This document shows, in pieces, positions 19,700 through 31,189 of a stretch of DNA of 64,000 nt. A program made the translations under genes and the position numbers. Position 1 is the first letter of the stretch; the number at the start of each line of letters is the position of its first letter. This stretch comes from Allolobophora icterica (lineage: Eukaryota; Annelida; Clitellata; Crassiclitellata; Lumbricidae), in assembly GCA_963556255.1 (NCBI GenBank), contig OY744606.1, positions 72,602,908-72,666,907 on the forward strand. The letters run 5' to 3'. The notes beneath the pieces were generated by a model that was not told where the DNA came from, searched no databases, and saw only the letters and a list, made by a program, of their open reading frames with translations.

Positions 19700-20187
19700 C
19701 ACACCGCATTATATTTTATAATCAGCTAGGGGCCTAATGTAAGCATGATTAGCCATTGCATGTATTTGTATGTTCTTTTTATCAACCTTGCCGCTCCAGT
19801 TCGTCGTTGCCATCTACCATTGACCTTTGTTCAGTGCTAATAACTGTCTTGCAATGGAAACGAACATGACCTCATTTGTCTGTCGGTTTGGATTTGGCTA
19901 AGCACCTGTGACATAAGACGAGTCCCTTGACTTAGTTTTTTAGGACCGGAGGCACTTAAGAAATCCTGAAACTGCGATTACGATTTGGACAATTTTTTAA
20001 GTTTTGACCCATTATTTCAGAATTTCATATATAGCGCTTTTGAGGGATGCTTATGTTTTTGTCGTTCTACATTGAGCTACACCGCGATATTTAATAAATA
20101 CTGCGGCATAAGTAGGCGCTGCTCCGCTTTACTACATTCCGGTAGGCCTACTATCCTAAACCGACTTTCCTATATAGCTAGACCACG

Positions 20188-20491
20188 CAGGGGCGCCGCC
20201 AGCGTGACGCACTGGACGCACACGTGTGCGTCCACCCATCAAATCAAATCAACACAAGGATTAGGCATCGCATCGATATTTTTGAAAATTTCCCTGTGTA
20301 ATTTTGGTTTACCATACAGTATGTATAAATGATATCTTATGATATCATATGCATGTGTTATACTATACTTTTATGAGTCACTCTGAGTCATTTTCAGTGT
20401 ATGACTACGAGTGGCATACAGCGGACGGGTTTGGATGGGAGGAGACGGGAGGGGTGTGCGTCCAATTTTTTAAAGCCTGGCGGCGCCCCTG
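20188..20491. mobile_element. hAT-type MITE, 304 bp
   Basis: Perfect terminal inverted repeats CAGGGGCGCCGCCAG; exact 8-bp duplication AGACCACG at 20180-20187 and 20492-20499. It also carries the inverted motif GGACGCACAC/GTGTGCGTCC near both ends. Confidence 0.92.
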
Positions 20492-20925
20492 AGACCACGG
20501 TACTTATAGTTGCACGGAAACTGCGTGTAGATATGTGTAGGCCTATATACTTTTTATGAGATCGTAGGCCTAAGCTCGAAATTAATTTTTTCGACAGCGC
20601 CCCAAAACGAAGACGCGGGAACCAGCTTATTCACAGACGAGATCCGGTGGAGTCTGTCGATTGTCTCACATGCTTTTCCTGAGGCTTCGATCATGCCTAA
20701 CCTAAATAATGTCCAAAACCTCCTATTTTCTTTCAAAGCATTCTTTCAAATACATATAGGCCTACGCCAAAAATGAAAATAGCTCGAACAAGATTGGCGG
20801 AATTTGTATAAAATATTCAACTGGAATCATACATGCTATGGCATAGAACATTGAAAGGAGAAATCTCAAATCTGGGTAACAAGAAAATACTGCGTTGACA
20901 GTTTTTTGAGTTCATCATAAATGAA

Positions 20926-20955
20926 GATGATAGCCCCAAAAATGGGGCTATCATC
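20926..20955. repeat. Short perfect hairpin
   Basis: Arms GATGATAGCCCC / GGGGCTATCATC separated by 6 bases. No T-run follows and the genome is eukaryotic, so it is not called a terminator. The remainder of 20500-21080 is featureless. Confidence 0.6.
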
Positions 20956-21088
20956 GTCAAAAGATCTTAATAGTTCGTCGTTTGTGACTTGGCCGAACAT
21001 CGAAATCCATCAGTGACACCTAACGAGTGAGAAAAAAAAACATCAACAGCGAGAACTGTATAAATGTTAATGTAAATTGTATAATGAA

Positions 21089-21971
21089 CAGTCTTGTTGT
21101 CAAGACCTTAAACCTCAAGACCAAGACCAAGACCAAGACCTTGAACCTCAAGACCAAGACCAAGACCAAGACCTTGAACCTCAAGACCAAGACCAAGACC
21201 AAGACCAAGACTTTGAACCTCGAGACCAAGACCAAGACCAAGACCTTGAACCTCAAGACCAAGACCAAGACCCAAAAAATCGCAATCAGGTCAAGAGTTC
21301 TAAAATTGTCAAGTCGGAATATTCGCTATTTTAATGAAAACATGAGTCTTTTATTTTATTCAAGCAAATTAACTTTAAATGCAAACTGCAAATAAATCCG
21401 AATTTGTATTCAAAAGTCCTTCATGCAAACTATTATTCCAAATGCCTTTTGTAATTTATAAAAACCAATTCGCTCAGAATTTTCTGACCAAGACGTGCCT
21501 GGTGGGCCTTATAAAAATTCCGCCATGTGAACAAAATACGTTCTACAGGTGCTGAAGTCGCTGACACACACAAGCACTGGATGTAAATGTACAGATAGTG
21601 AGTCCTTTTGAAATCTTCCCATGGTTTATCATACCGTCTGATACAGAATAACTGTTGCTGCTGCCGATGGGTTTTCCTGACCAACAAGACTTGTATCCAT
21701 CCATAGATATTGGTCGTATGATGCAAGCAGGCTTGATACAGCATTCTTGAGTTCTGTTAAATGACTGTTCATATTGACAGCCGGTGTTGGTCTTGGTCTT
21801 GCGAGACCAAGACCAAGACTTTGAACCTCAAGACCAAGACCAAGACCTTGAACCTCAAGACCAAGACCAAGACCAAGACCTTGAACCTCAAGACCAAGAC
21901 CAAGACCAAGACTTTTAAAAACGAACTCGAGTGCACTCGAGACCAAGACCTTGGTCTCGAGGACAAGACTG
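21089..21971 (-). mobile_element. hAT transposon C, copy 1, with hexamer subterminal arrays
   Basis: Termini CAGTCTTGT...ACAAGACTG; exact 8-bp duplication ATAATGAA at 21081-21088 and 21972-21979. Both ends carry arrays of AAGACC/CAAGAC hexamers (21118-21272 and 21795-21915) interrupted by TTGAACCT. Subterminal repeats are the usual transposase-binding sites in hAT elements. A second copy lies at 35675-36572. Confidence 0.92.
21433..21744 (-). pseudogene. hAT transposase remnant (C-terminal dimerisation domain) of element C
   Basis: The reverse frame contains LCVSATSAPVERILFTW, ARLGQKILSELVFIN and earlier TNIYGWIQ.LL-like sequence. SATSAPVERVFS followed by R.RL...L..LVFL is the established signature of the hAT dimerisation domain. 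The frame is short and begins after stops, and the catalytic core is absent from the 883-bp element, so this copy is non-autonomous. Confidence 0.78.
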
Positions 21972-21979
21972 ATAATGAA

Positions 21980-22861
21980 CACGTTTTTATACAGCGATCG
22001 TATAACCTCGACCCTTCTCATTTTTTAATGAATTCATCGGGTGAGATCATTCACCACCGCTGCCCGTTTGAATGGGCGCAACGCTATCTAAGTTCCCCGT
22101 GCGCAGACCGTGCTAGCCCGCTCTGAAAAGCCAACATCTGATAATAGAGGTCCATGAGACGCAGCCTAAGCTCTAACCCAGTGGTGCACAACTTTTTTGG
22201 CCAAGGGCCACTTACCGATTTCTTAAACCCTTCGGGGGTCAAACAATTGTGATGACTCGGCTTAATTCAAATGAATGCATGCCGAAATTTCTGAAGATGA
22301 CGTGCACAGTAAAAACTCCTACAAAAGTAAATATAAAGAGTTACGGTATCGAGAAAAAGGACTCATAGTATTTCTATATTACTACAATACTGATAGTTCT
22401 TTTCCAATGATCAGAGTATGCAAGTCACTGCAGACTTAACGTCAGTGCCGGCTCTTAAATAGTCGTTAGAGTCTAACCAATGTAGCTAACTATAAATTTC
22501 TTCCTAAGTTGCTAATTGAAAGCGCTACAAAACTCTTTGATCAAGCTACACTCCTGCTTCTCGTTGGTTTAGCTTCTTCCGTTTAGTACCAATGCTATTC
22601 GCAAGATGGCTAAGCTGGAATACGTCATCCCTGTTTGTATAGGCTCTATTAAGTGTTCTTCTGCCACTCGCAAGATGGATTACTTTCTTCGTTGCTTCCT
22701 CAGTTTCTTCCATTCTTACTTATTTCCCTATTTCCTTTCTTTGTTCCTATCTTCCAATCGTCCTCCCTTTTTCTTTCCTTCCATTTCCTTCTTCCTTCCT
22801 CAATTTCTACCTTCCTTCGTTGCTTCATTCCTTAGATTCTTCCTTCCTTCATTTCTCCTTG
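21980..22861. other. Intergenic, repeat fragments only
   Basis: 22038-22085 is a reverse fragment of repeat R3 (CACCACCGCTGCCCGTTTGAA). CAGTGGTGCACAACTTTTTT at ~22182 resembles an hAT terminus, but no partner end was found. Nothing else is seen. Confidence 0.5.
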
Positions 22862-23147
22862 CCTTCCTTCCTTCCTTCCTTCCTTCCTTCCTTCCTCCCT
22901 CCCTCCCTCCCTCCCTCCCTCCCTCCCTCCCTCCCTCCCTCCCTCCCTCCCTCCCTCCCTTCCTTCCTTCCTTCCTTCCTCCCTCCCTCCCTCCCTCCCT
23001 CCCTCCCTCCCTCCCTCCCTCCCTCCCTCCCTCCCTCCCTTCCTTCCTTCCTTCCTTCCTTCCTTCCTTCCTTCCTTCCTTCCTTCCTTCCTTCCTTCCT
23101 TCCTTCCTTCCTTCCTTCCTTCCTTCCTTCCTTCCTTCCTTCCTTCT
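22862..23147 (+). repeat. Compound (CCTT)n/(CCCT)n pyrimidine satellite
   Basis: Alternating blocks of CCTT and CCCT tetranucleotides with clean switches at about 22890, 22960, 22980 and 23040. Long Pro-Ser-Phe-Leu frames on both strands are artefacts. 23148-23768 shows nothing recognised. Confidence 0.95.
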
Positions 23148-23768
23148 TATCTTCATTACTTCCTTTCTTCCTTCATTTCTTCTTTCCTGCCTTGTTATAA
23201 AGTTGAGCCACTAATCAAGTGTACATGTAGGCCTACTATCGATGCCGTTTCGTCGCCACCTCCACTCCAAACCAGAGAGCATCCAGCCGCTATACGAAGA
23301 CCCAAGGATTGGCTAAGACCCTAAGCGACTGCGGTTGCGACCATCCACGTTCGCCGATGTATTCGTTCCAGCAACTTAGACTAAATTGAACGATAGGACC
23401 TTTCAGGTCGCTGGTCCGCGTGCCTAGAACAACCTTCCTGCATCTATTTAGGAGACCAAAATCCTTCACGTTTAAAAAACATTGAAAAATTTACTTAGGG
23501 CTACTATGTAACCCCTTAGCATTTGCGCTTAGTGCCGTCTACCCACCCCACCTGGAATGGGAGAACAAACACCACTCTGAATCTTGGGTTCGTTACTCTA
23601 AAATAGCATGTGTTTTCGATAATATACATGATTGAATATATTAAATATTATATTATCGGAAATCAGCAACCCTCAGTTTATATCCAGAACGTTAACCTCC
23701 GCATTTCTTGCAGCGGTGGGAGATCGTCCTCCCAACCCCTCCCCCAATTTGTAGGCGCCACTGTTTGC

Positions 23769-24063
23769 GCTGACTAGCCCGCCGAGAGGGGGTGGGCAGA
23801 GGGGAGCAAATGCCCAGGGCCCAGGCCGGGCCCGCAATCAACTTATGAAAAATATTATAATCAGTTATAGTGTATGATTTATGCCTTTTTAAAATATAAT
23901 TTTACTGACACTTAACTGCAATCAATTTAAACTTCAAGCATCTTATTACCCTACTTGTCCCTTTTTTGCTATAATTTTCTCATTAAAACTAAAGATAGTT
24001 TTTCAGAGGCCGATGACTGCTCTGCATAGGGGCCAGGAATTTCTCTCGGCGGGCTTGGCTCTG
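23769..24063. mobile_element. Degraded hAT-type MITE related to 6878-7053
   Basis: Ends GCCCGCCGAGAG and CTCTCGGCGGGC are inverted. Internal sequence CAGGGCCCAGGCCGGGCCCG followed by CAATCAACTTATGA matches the reverse of the element at 6878-7053. No target duplication could be read. Confidence 0.6.
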
Positions 24064-24302
24064 CAGACAGCTGACATTCTCAACTTAGAATGCTTAGAAT
24101 ATTTAAAGCCCTATATACATAGGTGTAACTTGGATCATTGATTTCCTTGATTAATTTCTTGCCTGACGTGTTGCAATTTCAGGCATTATCTTTTTAATAA
24201 CGTCAATGGACCCAGCTGGTTAGTAGGCTAAGGGTATTTAATAAAGACGCAGGTACCAGGGAAAGATCACAACATTCCTCCCTTTCTTTCTCCCATGCAG
24301 TT

Positions 24303-24423
24303 CTCCCTCCCTCCCTCCCTCCCTCCCTCCCTCCCTCCCTCCCTCCCTCCCTCCCTCCCTCCCTCCCTCCCTCCCTCCCTCCCTCCCTCCCTCCCTCCCT
24401 CCCTCCCTCCCTCCCTCCCTCCT
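24303..24423 (+). repeat. (CCCT)n microsatellite, ~30 units
   Basis: Pure CCCT tetranucleotide. 24424-24809 is unremarkable pyrimidine-rich sequence. Confidence 0.96.
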
Positions 24424-24817
24424 TTCCTTTCTTCCGGCCTTCCTTCTTTCATTAGCTAGTATGTACGATTTATTCCCCTCCCTCCTTTCCTCTTCCGCCC
24501 ACCTTTCCTACCGTCATCTGCCTCCCACTCGTCTCTTTGTGTTCATTTCCTATTGCAAACTGCTTTAGTTCAATACACACGTTAACTGCCGTCAGAAATG
24601 TGGATTTGACTGATGTTGCGCTACTATAATTGCAGCTGTTTCCATTGCGCTTCAGCCGAATCAACCTTTAACCCTCAAAGCCCATCTCTGACAACCAGGC
24701 CTACTCCATAGGCACATCTGTCGGTCGATGTTTCTCAGTCAGCCTCCTTCTTGTCTTCTCCTTCATGCTCGACTGTATACCTGTCTTATTTCCTGTCTGT
24801 GTGTCTGCACACCTGAG

Positions 24818-24984
24818 CAGGGGCGTTTATCCCCCCAGTCATTGGAGCAACTTCACCGTCCCCCTCTTCCCCTTCCCCTCCTTCCTCCCTAATTATGGTG
24901 GCACACACACTAACAGACCCCCCTATTTCTTGGATGGAGCATTTGCTCCAAGGTTTCTATGGAACTATGGTGTAGACGCCCCTG
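24818..24984. mobile_element. hAT-type MITE, 167 bp
   Basis: Ends CAGGGGCGTTTA... and ...TAGACGCCCCTG; exact 8-bp duplication CACCTGAG at 24810-24817 and 24985-24992. Confidence 0.9.
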
Positions 24985-24992
24985 CACCTGAG

Positions 24993-25715
24993 TGTATGTC
25001 CTCTCATATGTCATCTTCCACTTTACTGCTCGTAGTTCTACCTGTATACAACGCTTGCTACTTTTGACGCCCTTGGGTTCACGACACCTAGGCTAAACGA
25101 CAACCCCAAAAGGCCGAGTCTACGGCTTGTAGTGCCAGCCGACGGACCAGCCAGGCAGCCGGGTAACTGCCACCCTTTGACGGCCGCCATCTCATCTCAT
25201 CTGAAGTGCGCTGGACCGTGACGCGGGTCGACCTCCGCGTCTTATTAAAATCCGATCATCTTGCACCTGTGGCCATTATTCATCGGCGTATCGGTCTTTC
25301 GTCTTTGTAGACGCGAGACTAATTGCTCGCATAAAAACCAGATGGATCTATAGCCATGGCGTTTCCCTGCCTTATTTGTATTCCGATCATATGTGAAATG
25401 AGAGTGGGCGCGCGGACGGACAGACGGACGCGCGCGGACGCAGCATTCTCCAATTGGCTGTAGAATAACTGAGCGCCTTTGGAGTCACACACATACTCCC
25501 ACCGTGTCTGCTTATACAGTCAAGGCGATTCTAGACTCGATCACCGCAAGACATGTTCAATAAACGATGCTGCTGCGTGTAGTCCCTAGGTAACACACCT
25601 GAGACCACACTGTTAATTTGCTTCCAGGTGTTTATTGGAGGTAATTTCGACGGCAGTGAATTGGTTATGTAAAGATCGGCTCGTGGCTATAATTATTCTA
25701 TACCACGTATGCAGG
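24993..25715. other. Intergenic stretch, nothing recognised
   Basis: GC-richer than average with several short CGG/CCG-containing segments. No gene, RNA or paired transposon ends were seen. Confidence 0.45.
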
Positions 25716-25723
25716 TGTGTATG

Positions 25724-25757
<34 letters not shown>

Positions 25758-25972
25758 TGTATGTATGTATGTATGTATGTATGTATGTATGTATGTATGT
25801 ATGTATGTATGTATGTATGTATGTATGTATGTATGTATGTATGTATGTATGTATGTATGTATGTATGTATGTATGTATGTATGTATGTATGTATGTATGT
25901 ATGTATGTATGTATGTATGTATGTATGTATGCATGTATGTGTGTAGGTATGTATGTATATATGTATGTATAT
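25716..25972 (+). repeat. (GTAT)n microsatellite, ~60 units
   Basis: Long ATGT tetranucleotide run; the Tyr-Val-Cys-Met and Ile-His-Thr frames on both strands are artefacts. 25973-26877 contains only a degenerate AGTAACATATAGTA repeat at ~26690-26770. Confidence 0.97.
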
Positions 25973-26877
25973 ACGTATCTGCATGTGAGTCTGTTGGGTG
26001 CCCGCACATGGGGCAAGCTAAGGCATTCACCCCTGGAACTCATATATGAACATTTCTAGCGCCCATTAGACCATGACGACTTGGCCCAGTTTCATGTTTG
26101 TCCCTCCTATACACAAACTCTGTGGACGCGTTTACTTTTATATGTGTATGAAACTATTTAGTAAAGCACTTCGGAAACCTCTTCAAAAGTGCTGAGTCAG
26201 CCAGATTGCAATGATTTTGTTGCCATGGTGACCGCGGTGACAAAACCATGGCAACTAGACCTCTAGTGATTCATATTTTCGATACGTAGATGAAAAGTCA
26301 GGTCAACTTCTGCCATTATATTATCACGCGCGCCCGTGTCATTGGGGGTGTCAAATGGTAAATGGTGTGGAAAGAGGGCGTGACCCAGAGGATGACTCCA
26401 ATCAAGTGAGGCGGAGATGTCGGAACTAGAGAAGCCAGTCATCCGTGACAACTTTATTGAAGCGTAAATATTTTTGATATATAGCCACCGAATTGTCTTA
26501 GATAAGGTCAACGCTGACAGCTAAGTTCGCTGGTCCCACATCCGGTCACAGCTGGTCCCCAGTGGTCACTAGTGGAACAAATGGGTGCCAGATGCAGGTT
26601 TCGATAAACGTGCACGGGGCAGTAGCAGTGTATACATGTAGTGTAGAAACAACTGAGTGGCAGTGGCTAACCAGAGTAACGCATTAGTCATACATATTAG
26701 TAACACATTGACATATAGTAACATATAGTACTGTAGTAACATGTAGTAAGATGCAGTAACATATTAGTGACCGGATGTGGATTTGCTACCAGCATTCGCT
26801 GTGTTGTGCTATATATATACGAACGGTGAAAAGTGGTCAAAATAATTTATGTCGACGTCAACGGCCTTTATTTTTGT

Positions 26878-27107
26878 GGGGCGTGGTGGCTCAGTGGTAA
26901 GTTCGGCGCCTTGTGACCGGAGGGTTGCAGGTTCGAATCCCACTCTAGCCGCTGCGTACGGACCTTGGGCAAGTCCTTCACTCGCAATTGCTCGTGGCGC
27001 TTCGGCGTGAAAATTCCGGCACAGTATCAAATGCTGTAGTCGGGAGCGCCTCTGAGTAGTAGTTGACTTCGAGAGGCTAAATAGAAATATCCGGAATAAA
27101 TAAATAA
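26878..27107 (+). repeat. tRNA-derived SINE-1, complete copy
   Basis: The tRNA-like head has an A box (TGGCTCAGTGG) at ~26885 and a B box (GGTTCGAATCC) at ~26929. The unrelated body includes CTTGGGCAAGTCCTTCACTC and CTTCGGCGTGAAAATTCCGG, and the tail is (AATA)n. It does not fold as a real tRNA gene with a paired acceptor stem followed by a T-run terminator. Other copies: 1-155/2407-2425 and 38674-38914. Confidence 0.88.
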
Positions 27108-27626
27108 ACTAGTAACATATTAGTTAAGTGTTCGTTTCACCTCTACTCCTCTGGAAAAACTCTGCGGTGCCTTAAATTTCTATAGGCCTACGATGCTACA
27201 CTAGCCTACAACGCATGGTTAAAGAACAATGGCACTATGAACGTAAATTTAACTGTCGTGTGCTCTGTAGCCTACTCAGATGATAAGTATCTGGACTAGG
27301 CCTACTTATTCGACTTGAACAGGTCCTCTCTTTCAGATTCGGTCCATGGGCACAGCATTTACGGGACCATAGTTACGTCATTGAAGGCTATCAATAGTAA
27401 TCGAAAAAATAGCGAATAAATTCGATGAGACTCAAGCCGTAGGACTAATTATCGTTTGAAAGGATTGGTAAGTAAGAAGAAGCAGGCTGTTCTTTTCATC
27501 TTCCTGTTGCACTGATCTTAGAGTATCGTACACACACGTATTTTGTACCCAAACTGTATGTGCATAAATGAGCATGTGTGCACTGGGGGCGATCTTGTTT
27601 GACAGGTGGGGGGGGGGACATGGGAC

Positions 27627-27666
<40 letters not shown>

Positions 27667-27726
27667 CAGCAGCAGCAGCAGCAGTAGTAGTGGTAGTAGT
27701 AGTAGTAGCCTAGTAGCAGCAGCAGC
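27627..27726 (+). repeat. (TAG)n/(CAG)n microsatellite
   Basis: Trinucleotide array with an internal AGC block. The preceding ~27576-27620 (CACTGGGGGCGATCTTGTTT) resembles the left end of the element at 35117-35400. Confidence 0.93.
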
Positions 27727-27745
27727 TGCATTAAGATATACTGTA

Positions 27746-27890
27746 CAGTATGAGAATTGTAGAAAAAAGACTGGGGGGGTTAGACCTTGATTCATGTGGA
27801 GTTTTGGTGTGCAATCAAAACTTTACTATGGGGTCCTATGAAAGACTAGGGGGGTTGAACCCCCAAACCCCCCCGACAATTCTCACCCTG
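27746..27890. mobile_element. hAT-type MITE, 145 bp (family CAGGGTGAGAATTGT)
   Basis: Ends CAGTATGAGAATTGT and (reverse of right) CAGGGTGAGAATTGTC. Same family as 63463-63608 and 44333-44684, sharing a GACTGGGGGGGT block. Flanking bases only partly match (GATATACT, three bases off, versus GATATACA), so the insertion site is altered. Confidence 0.8.
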
Positions 27891-28472
27891 GATATACATG
27901 TAACACCGATGTCCAAGACAGCCTACAAGTCTAGCCAGTCCAGGGAACCGAAGCGTCATCAGTGATACACAACAGGCTTACTCAATGGTGCCACCCGACT
28001 ACAGTATACTGACCAATCTGCCGAAGTTTAAACCTACACATATATCGGACTCAAGAGTGCAGTGCTTTTGTACGACACTCTAACTGCGCTATAACAAGTG
28101 GCTTGATACATTCAAACAATGCGACGTCCCTTGTTGAATGCGTAAACCAATGCAACGTATTGTTTTGATATGGCACAGTAGCGCCATCTATCATCCGGAT
28201 AGGTGTAATTTGGACTTGACTTCGTTGACCGACCCACGGTGTGGATGCTTGTTCAGCTCTTCATAATTAAAGTATATGAGCGTGTGTGTGCGTGCCTGAG
28301 CCACCGGTCGACAGTCACCGACCGACTCGCCGAATAAAGAAGTACAGCTTACGATCGAGGGAGAGACAGACAATAAGCCGACTGACCACCGACTGAACAC
28401 TGACCGATCCTCCCACTGCCGGCTATGGCAGGACAATCGCACAGAGTAGGGTAAGAAAATGGAATTCTGCTT

Positions 28473-28736
<264 letters not shown>

Positions 28737-30095
28737 GGCAATTCAAACTTTATGGGGCATATATAAGCTCATTAGCGCATGTAGGTTATCTTTTGCGTTG
28801 TGCCTTATCATGAGAGACTCTCATTTTTGTGAAGAAGGAAATTGTTGGGTCGTTTTAATCTGTAGATTGTGTTTGGTTTCAATGTTTTATAGAATGAATT
28901 CGGCCACATAATACACCCAGCGTCTGACCGCATCCGCTGCAGTTTACCGGTTCGCAACCAGCGCGCCAACCGCCCCCGTAGTTGGGCTTTCCAACTCAAC
29001 AATGGCGTTGACGACGAATGGCGTTTCCATGGCGACGGGAAGACGACATCTTGCACGAGATGAATATTGATGAGTCCCCGGCTAATTCTTCCGCCTTAAT
29101 GGACGCCGTACAAGCGCTACTGCAACGCCATGGCTTTCCTATAGTACCCAATAAAGCCTACTGCAATATACGTCGCTACGCGTGGACAATAATATATAGT
29201 TCATGCGCTGCGCACGGGTCGGACATTATCTTCACAAAAGGTTCTCCTATGTCAATTCCCATTTCAACTTAACAAGCAGCTATAAGGGTCTTCTTTTTCC
29301 ACCGATCACTTTGGCGCTTTAGAAGTCATGTCCGTGCATACATGGATACTTAAATACTTGTATACATGCAAGTGCGCGTGTGAATAGTTTTAGTTGTTAT
29401 TTGAACATTTTGAAATATTTGATAGCATAAAACCTTCTAACATATAAAACGCTTTAGTATGTGTAGATATATATATATACATAAATATATATATACATAA
29501 ATATATATACACATAAATATATATGTATACACATAAATGTATATATATAAAATAGGAGTCAATCTGCTCTTTATGTCCCCGCTGTGTCGGTTCGAGCGGA
29601 GCCTCAGTCGTTTGCAATGGACCTCTTATATAGTTTGAACACTGTGGGCACACAGTGTAGGGAGGGGCACCACGTGTATACGCCTGCTACATTGAAGGCA
29701 TCTATTTATCGGGGTACTTGATCAGAGGAAGCAATTAGCCTCAGCTGACTGCGATTCCTTAATTAGTCCGCAGTATCTGTAGGTTGCAGTCGCCGGTGAC
29801 GCATCCATCTGAGACTCAGAACGAGGCTGAATATTCCAGATGGTGCTGCCCCGCTGCGGCCGCTGACTTCTGCCGTTTCGTTTTGTAGATACGACGCTGA
29901 CAGGTGTAGCGAAGTGAAGACACGTGTAATTGCAATTAGTGACTTCTATCGCGCCGCTGTCTAATGCACAAAACATCAACCGATGGAGCACCAGAACCAA
30001 ACCGTAATCAAGTTAATATCCAGAAGATCAGTCAGTAAGATAGACAGGCAGCTTATGGTGGATAAGCAATTTAAAAGAAATTAAGTCTTGAGCAT
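28737..30095. other. Intergenic, no gene recognised
   Basis: Contains an ATATAC/ATAAAT microsatellite at ~29466-29550. An 84-codon frame at 29018-29272 (MAFPWRREDDILHEMN...) has no recognisable family and no splice support. Confidence 0.45.
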
Positions 30096-30593
30096 GGGTG
30101 CTCGATAGTGTAGTGGTTAGCGCGCTGGATTGTCAGTCGAGAGGTCGGGGGTTCAAATCCACGCCAGAAATTTGGCTCGAGATTTCTGCTGCACCTGCGC
30201 CCCTAGCCAACTCAGCTATAATGAGTGCATCGGCCGTACACTGTCGGTAGGAAGATGAGACGGCGAGGGAGAGAACTGGCCATCCGCCCTCGCATGCCAA
30301 GTCTAAGAAAATGAAGTCGCTAACACTCAGAGGCGGATGATGATTTGTTTCGTGGTAGATCCGCCGCGGATCTACCACGAAACAAATTAAGCTGAAGCCC
30401 CACGCCCCAGAATCGACTCAGACTGTATACACAGTGTCTTCCGTGTCTATTTGCAAAGGACCCCCATAACAGTTCAAGCTCAAGGCCCCCCAAAATGTAG
30501 GTCCGCCTCTGCTAACACTTCATACCCATGGCTGCCTCAGGGCTAGCTTAAGGGACTGCTCTTCTCTTCTTTTAAGTCTTACGAGTTGAACAA
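30096..30593 (+). repeat. tRNA-Asp-like SINE (family SINE-2), interrupted by a MITE
   Basis: The head resembles tRNA-Asp (A box TAGTGTAGTGGTTAGCGCG; anticodon region TTGTCAG; B box GGGTTCAAATCC). The body includes CCAACTCAGCTATAATGAGTG and CTGGCCATCCGCCCTCGCAT. The MITE at 30328-30511 splits it. Relatives: 46199-46480 (forward), 38385-38661 (reverse), 58290-58375 (fragment). Confidence 0.87.
30328..30511. mobile_element. hAT-type MITE, 184 bp, inside SINE-2
   Basis: Perfect 10-bp ends CAGAGGCGGA/TCCGCCTCTG; exact 8-bp duplication CTAACACT at 30320-30327 and 30512-30519. 30343-30364 and 30366-30387 are perfect 22-bp inverted arms around one base. Confidence 0.92.
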
Positions 30594-31189
30594 AATGACA
30601 CAAGTGACTACGCAGAACAGATATATACAGGGAGAGAGGTCCAAAATCTAGGTCGCTCAACCGAAAAAGCTCTTTCACCAAGAACAGTTTTAGTTATATG
30701 TAAGGAGCTGGGTTAGTAGATATATAGTGCACCTATAGGCCTACTTGTACATGCACCGTCCGTTGAATATCACATCTATCGCCATTCGAGTAACAAAGGA
30801 AGTTGAGCGGTTAAAGTGTCCTTGCGTTCAATTGCTTTGCCTAGGTGTCGATTTTACAATCTGCCGCTTCTAAGCCAAATTTTTTTGCTGCTCTAATGTT
30901 TATGTTTCAAAGTTTTAACATTTTTTCAAATTTGTTTCAAAAACACCAAACACAATTCAGAAGACACCAATAAGATCAACGCAACTTTAACATGTTTAAA
31001 AATTACATAGTGTCTATAACATCATATAATTATTCATTGTCGTAGTTTTCAAATCAAATTTAATTTGCCAGTTTTGTCGCCCTCTGGAATGTGCTGCCCC
31101 ACGATGACACGGCATATAGTAAATCCGTCTCTGGATTACTGCGGTCTTGTCTGTGCTTCAGCCAACAGATGCTCAAACTTTAAGATAAA

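Noticed and set aside
20926..20955. Rho-independent terminator
   Set aside because: A stem-loop without a T-run in a eukaryotic intergenic region.
22182..22480. hAT element starting CAGTGGTGCACAAC
   Set aside because: CTCTAACC flanks the left end and GTCTAACC occurs at ~22474, but the bases before it do not form a matching inverted end.
22606..23214. 202-codon Pro/Ser/Phe/Leu-rich frame
   Set aside because: Produced by the CCTT/CCCT satellite; the non-repetitive start has no family resemblance.
26878..26950. Possible tRNA gene
   Set aside because: A and B boxes are present but the sequence recurs three times with a non-tRNA body and A-rich tail, so it is a SINE head. The same reasoning applies to 30096-30165.
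29018..29272. 84-codon frame MAFPWRREDD...
   Set aside because: No recognised domain, no convincing splice sites and no neighbouring exons; left as intergenic.
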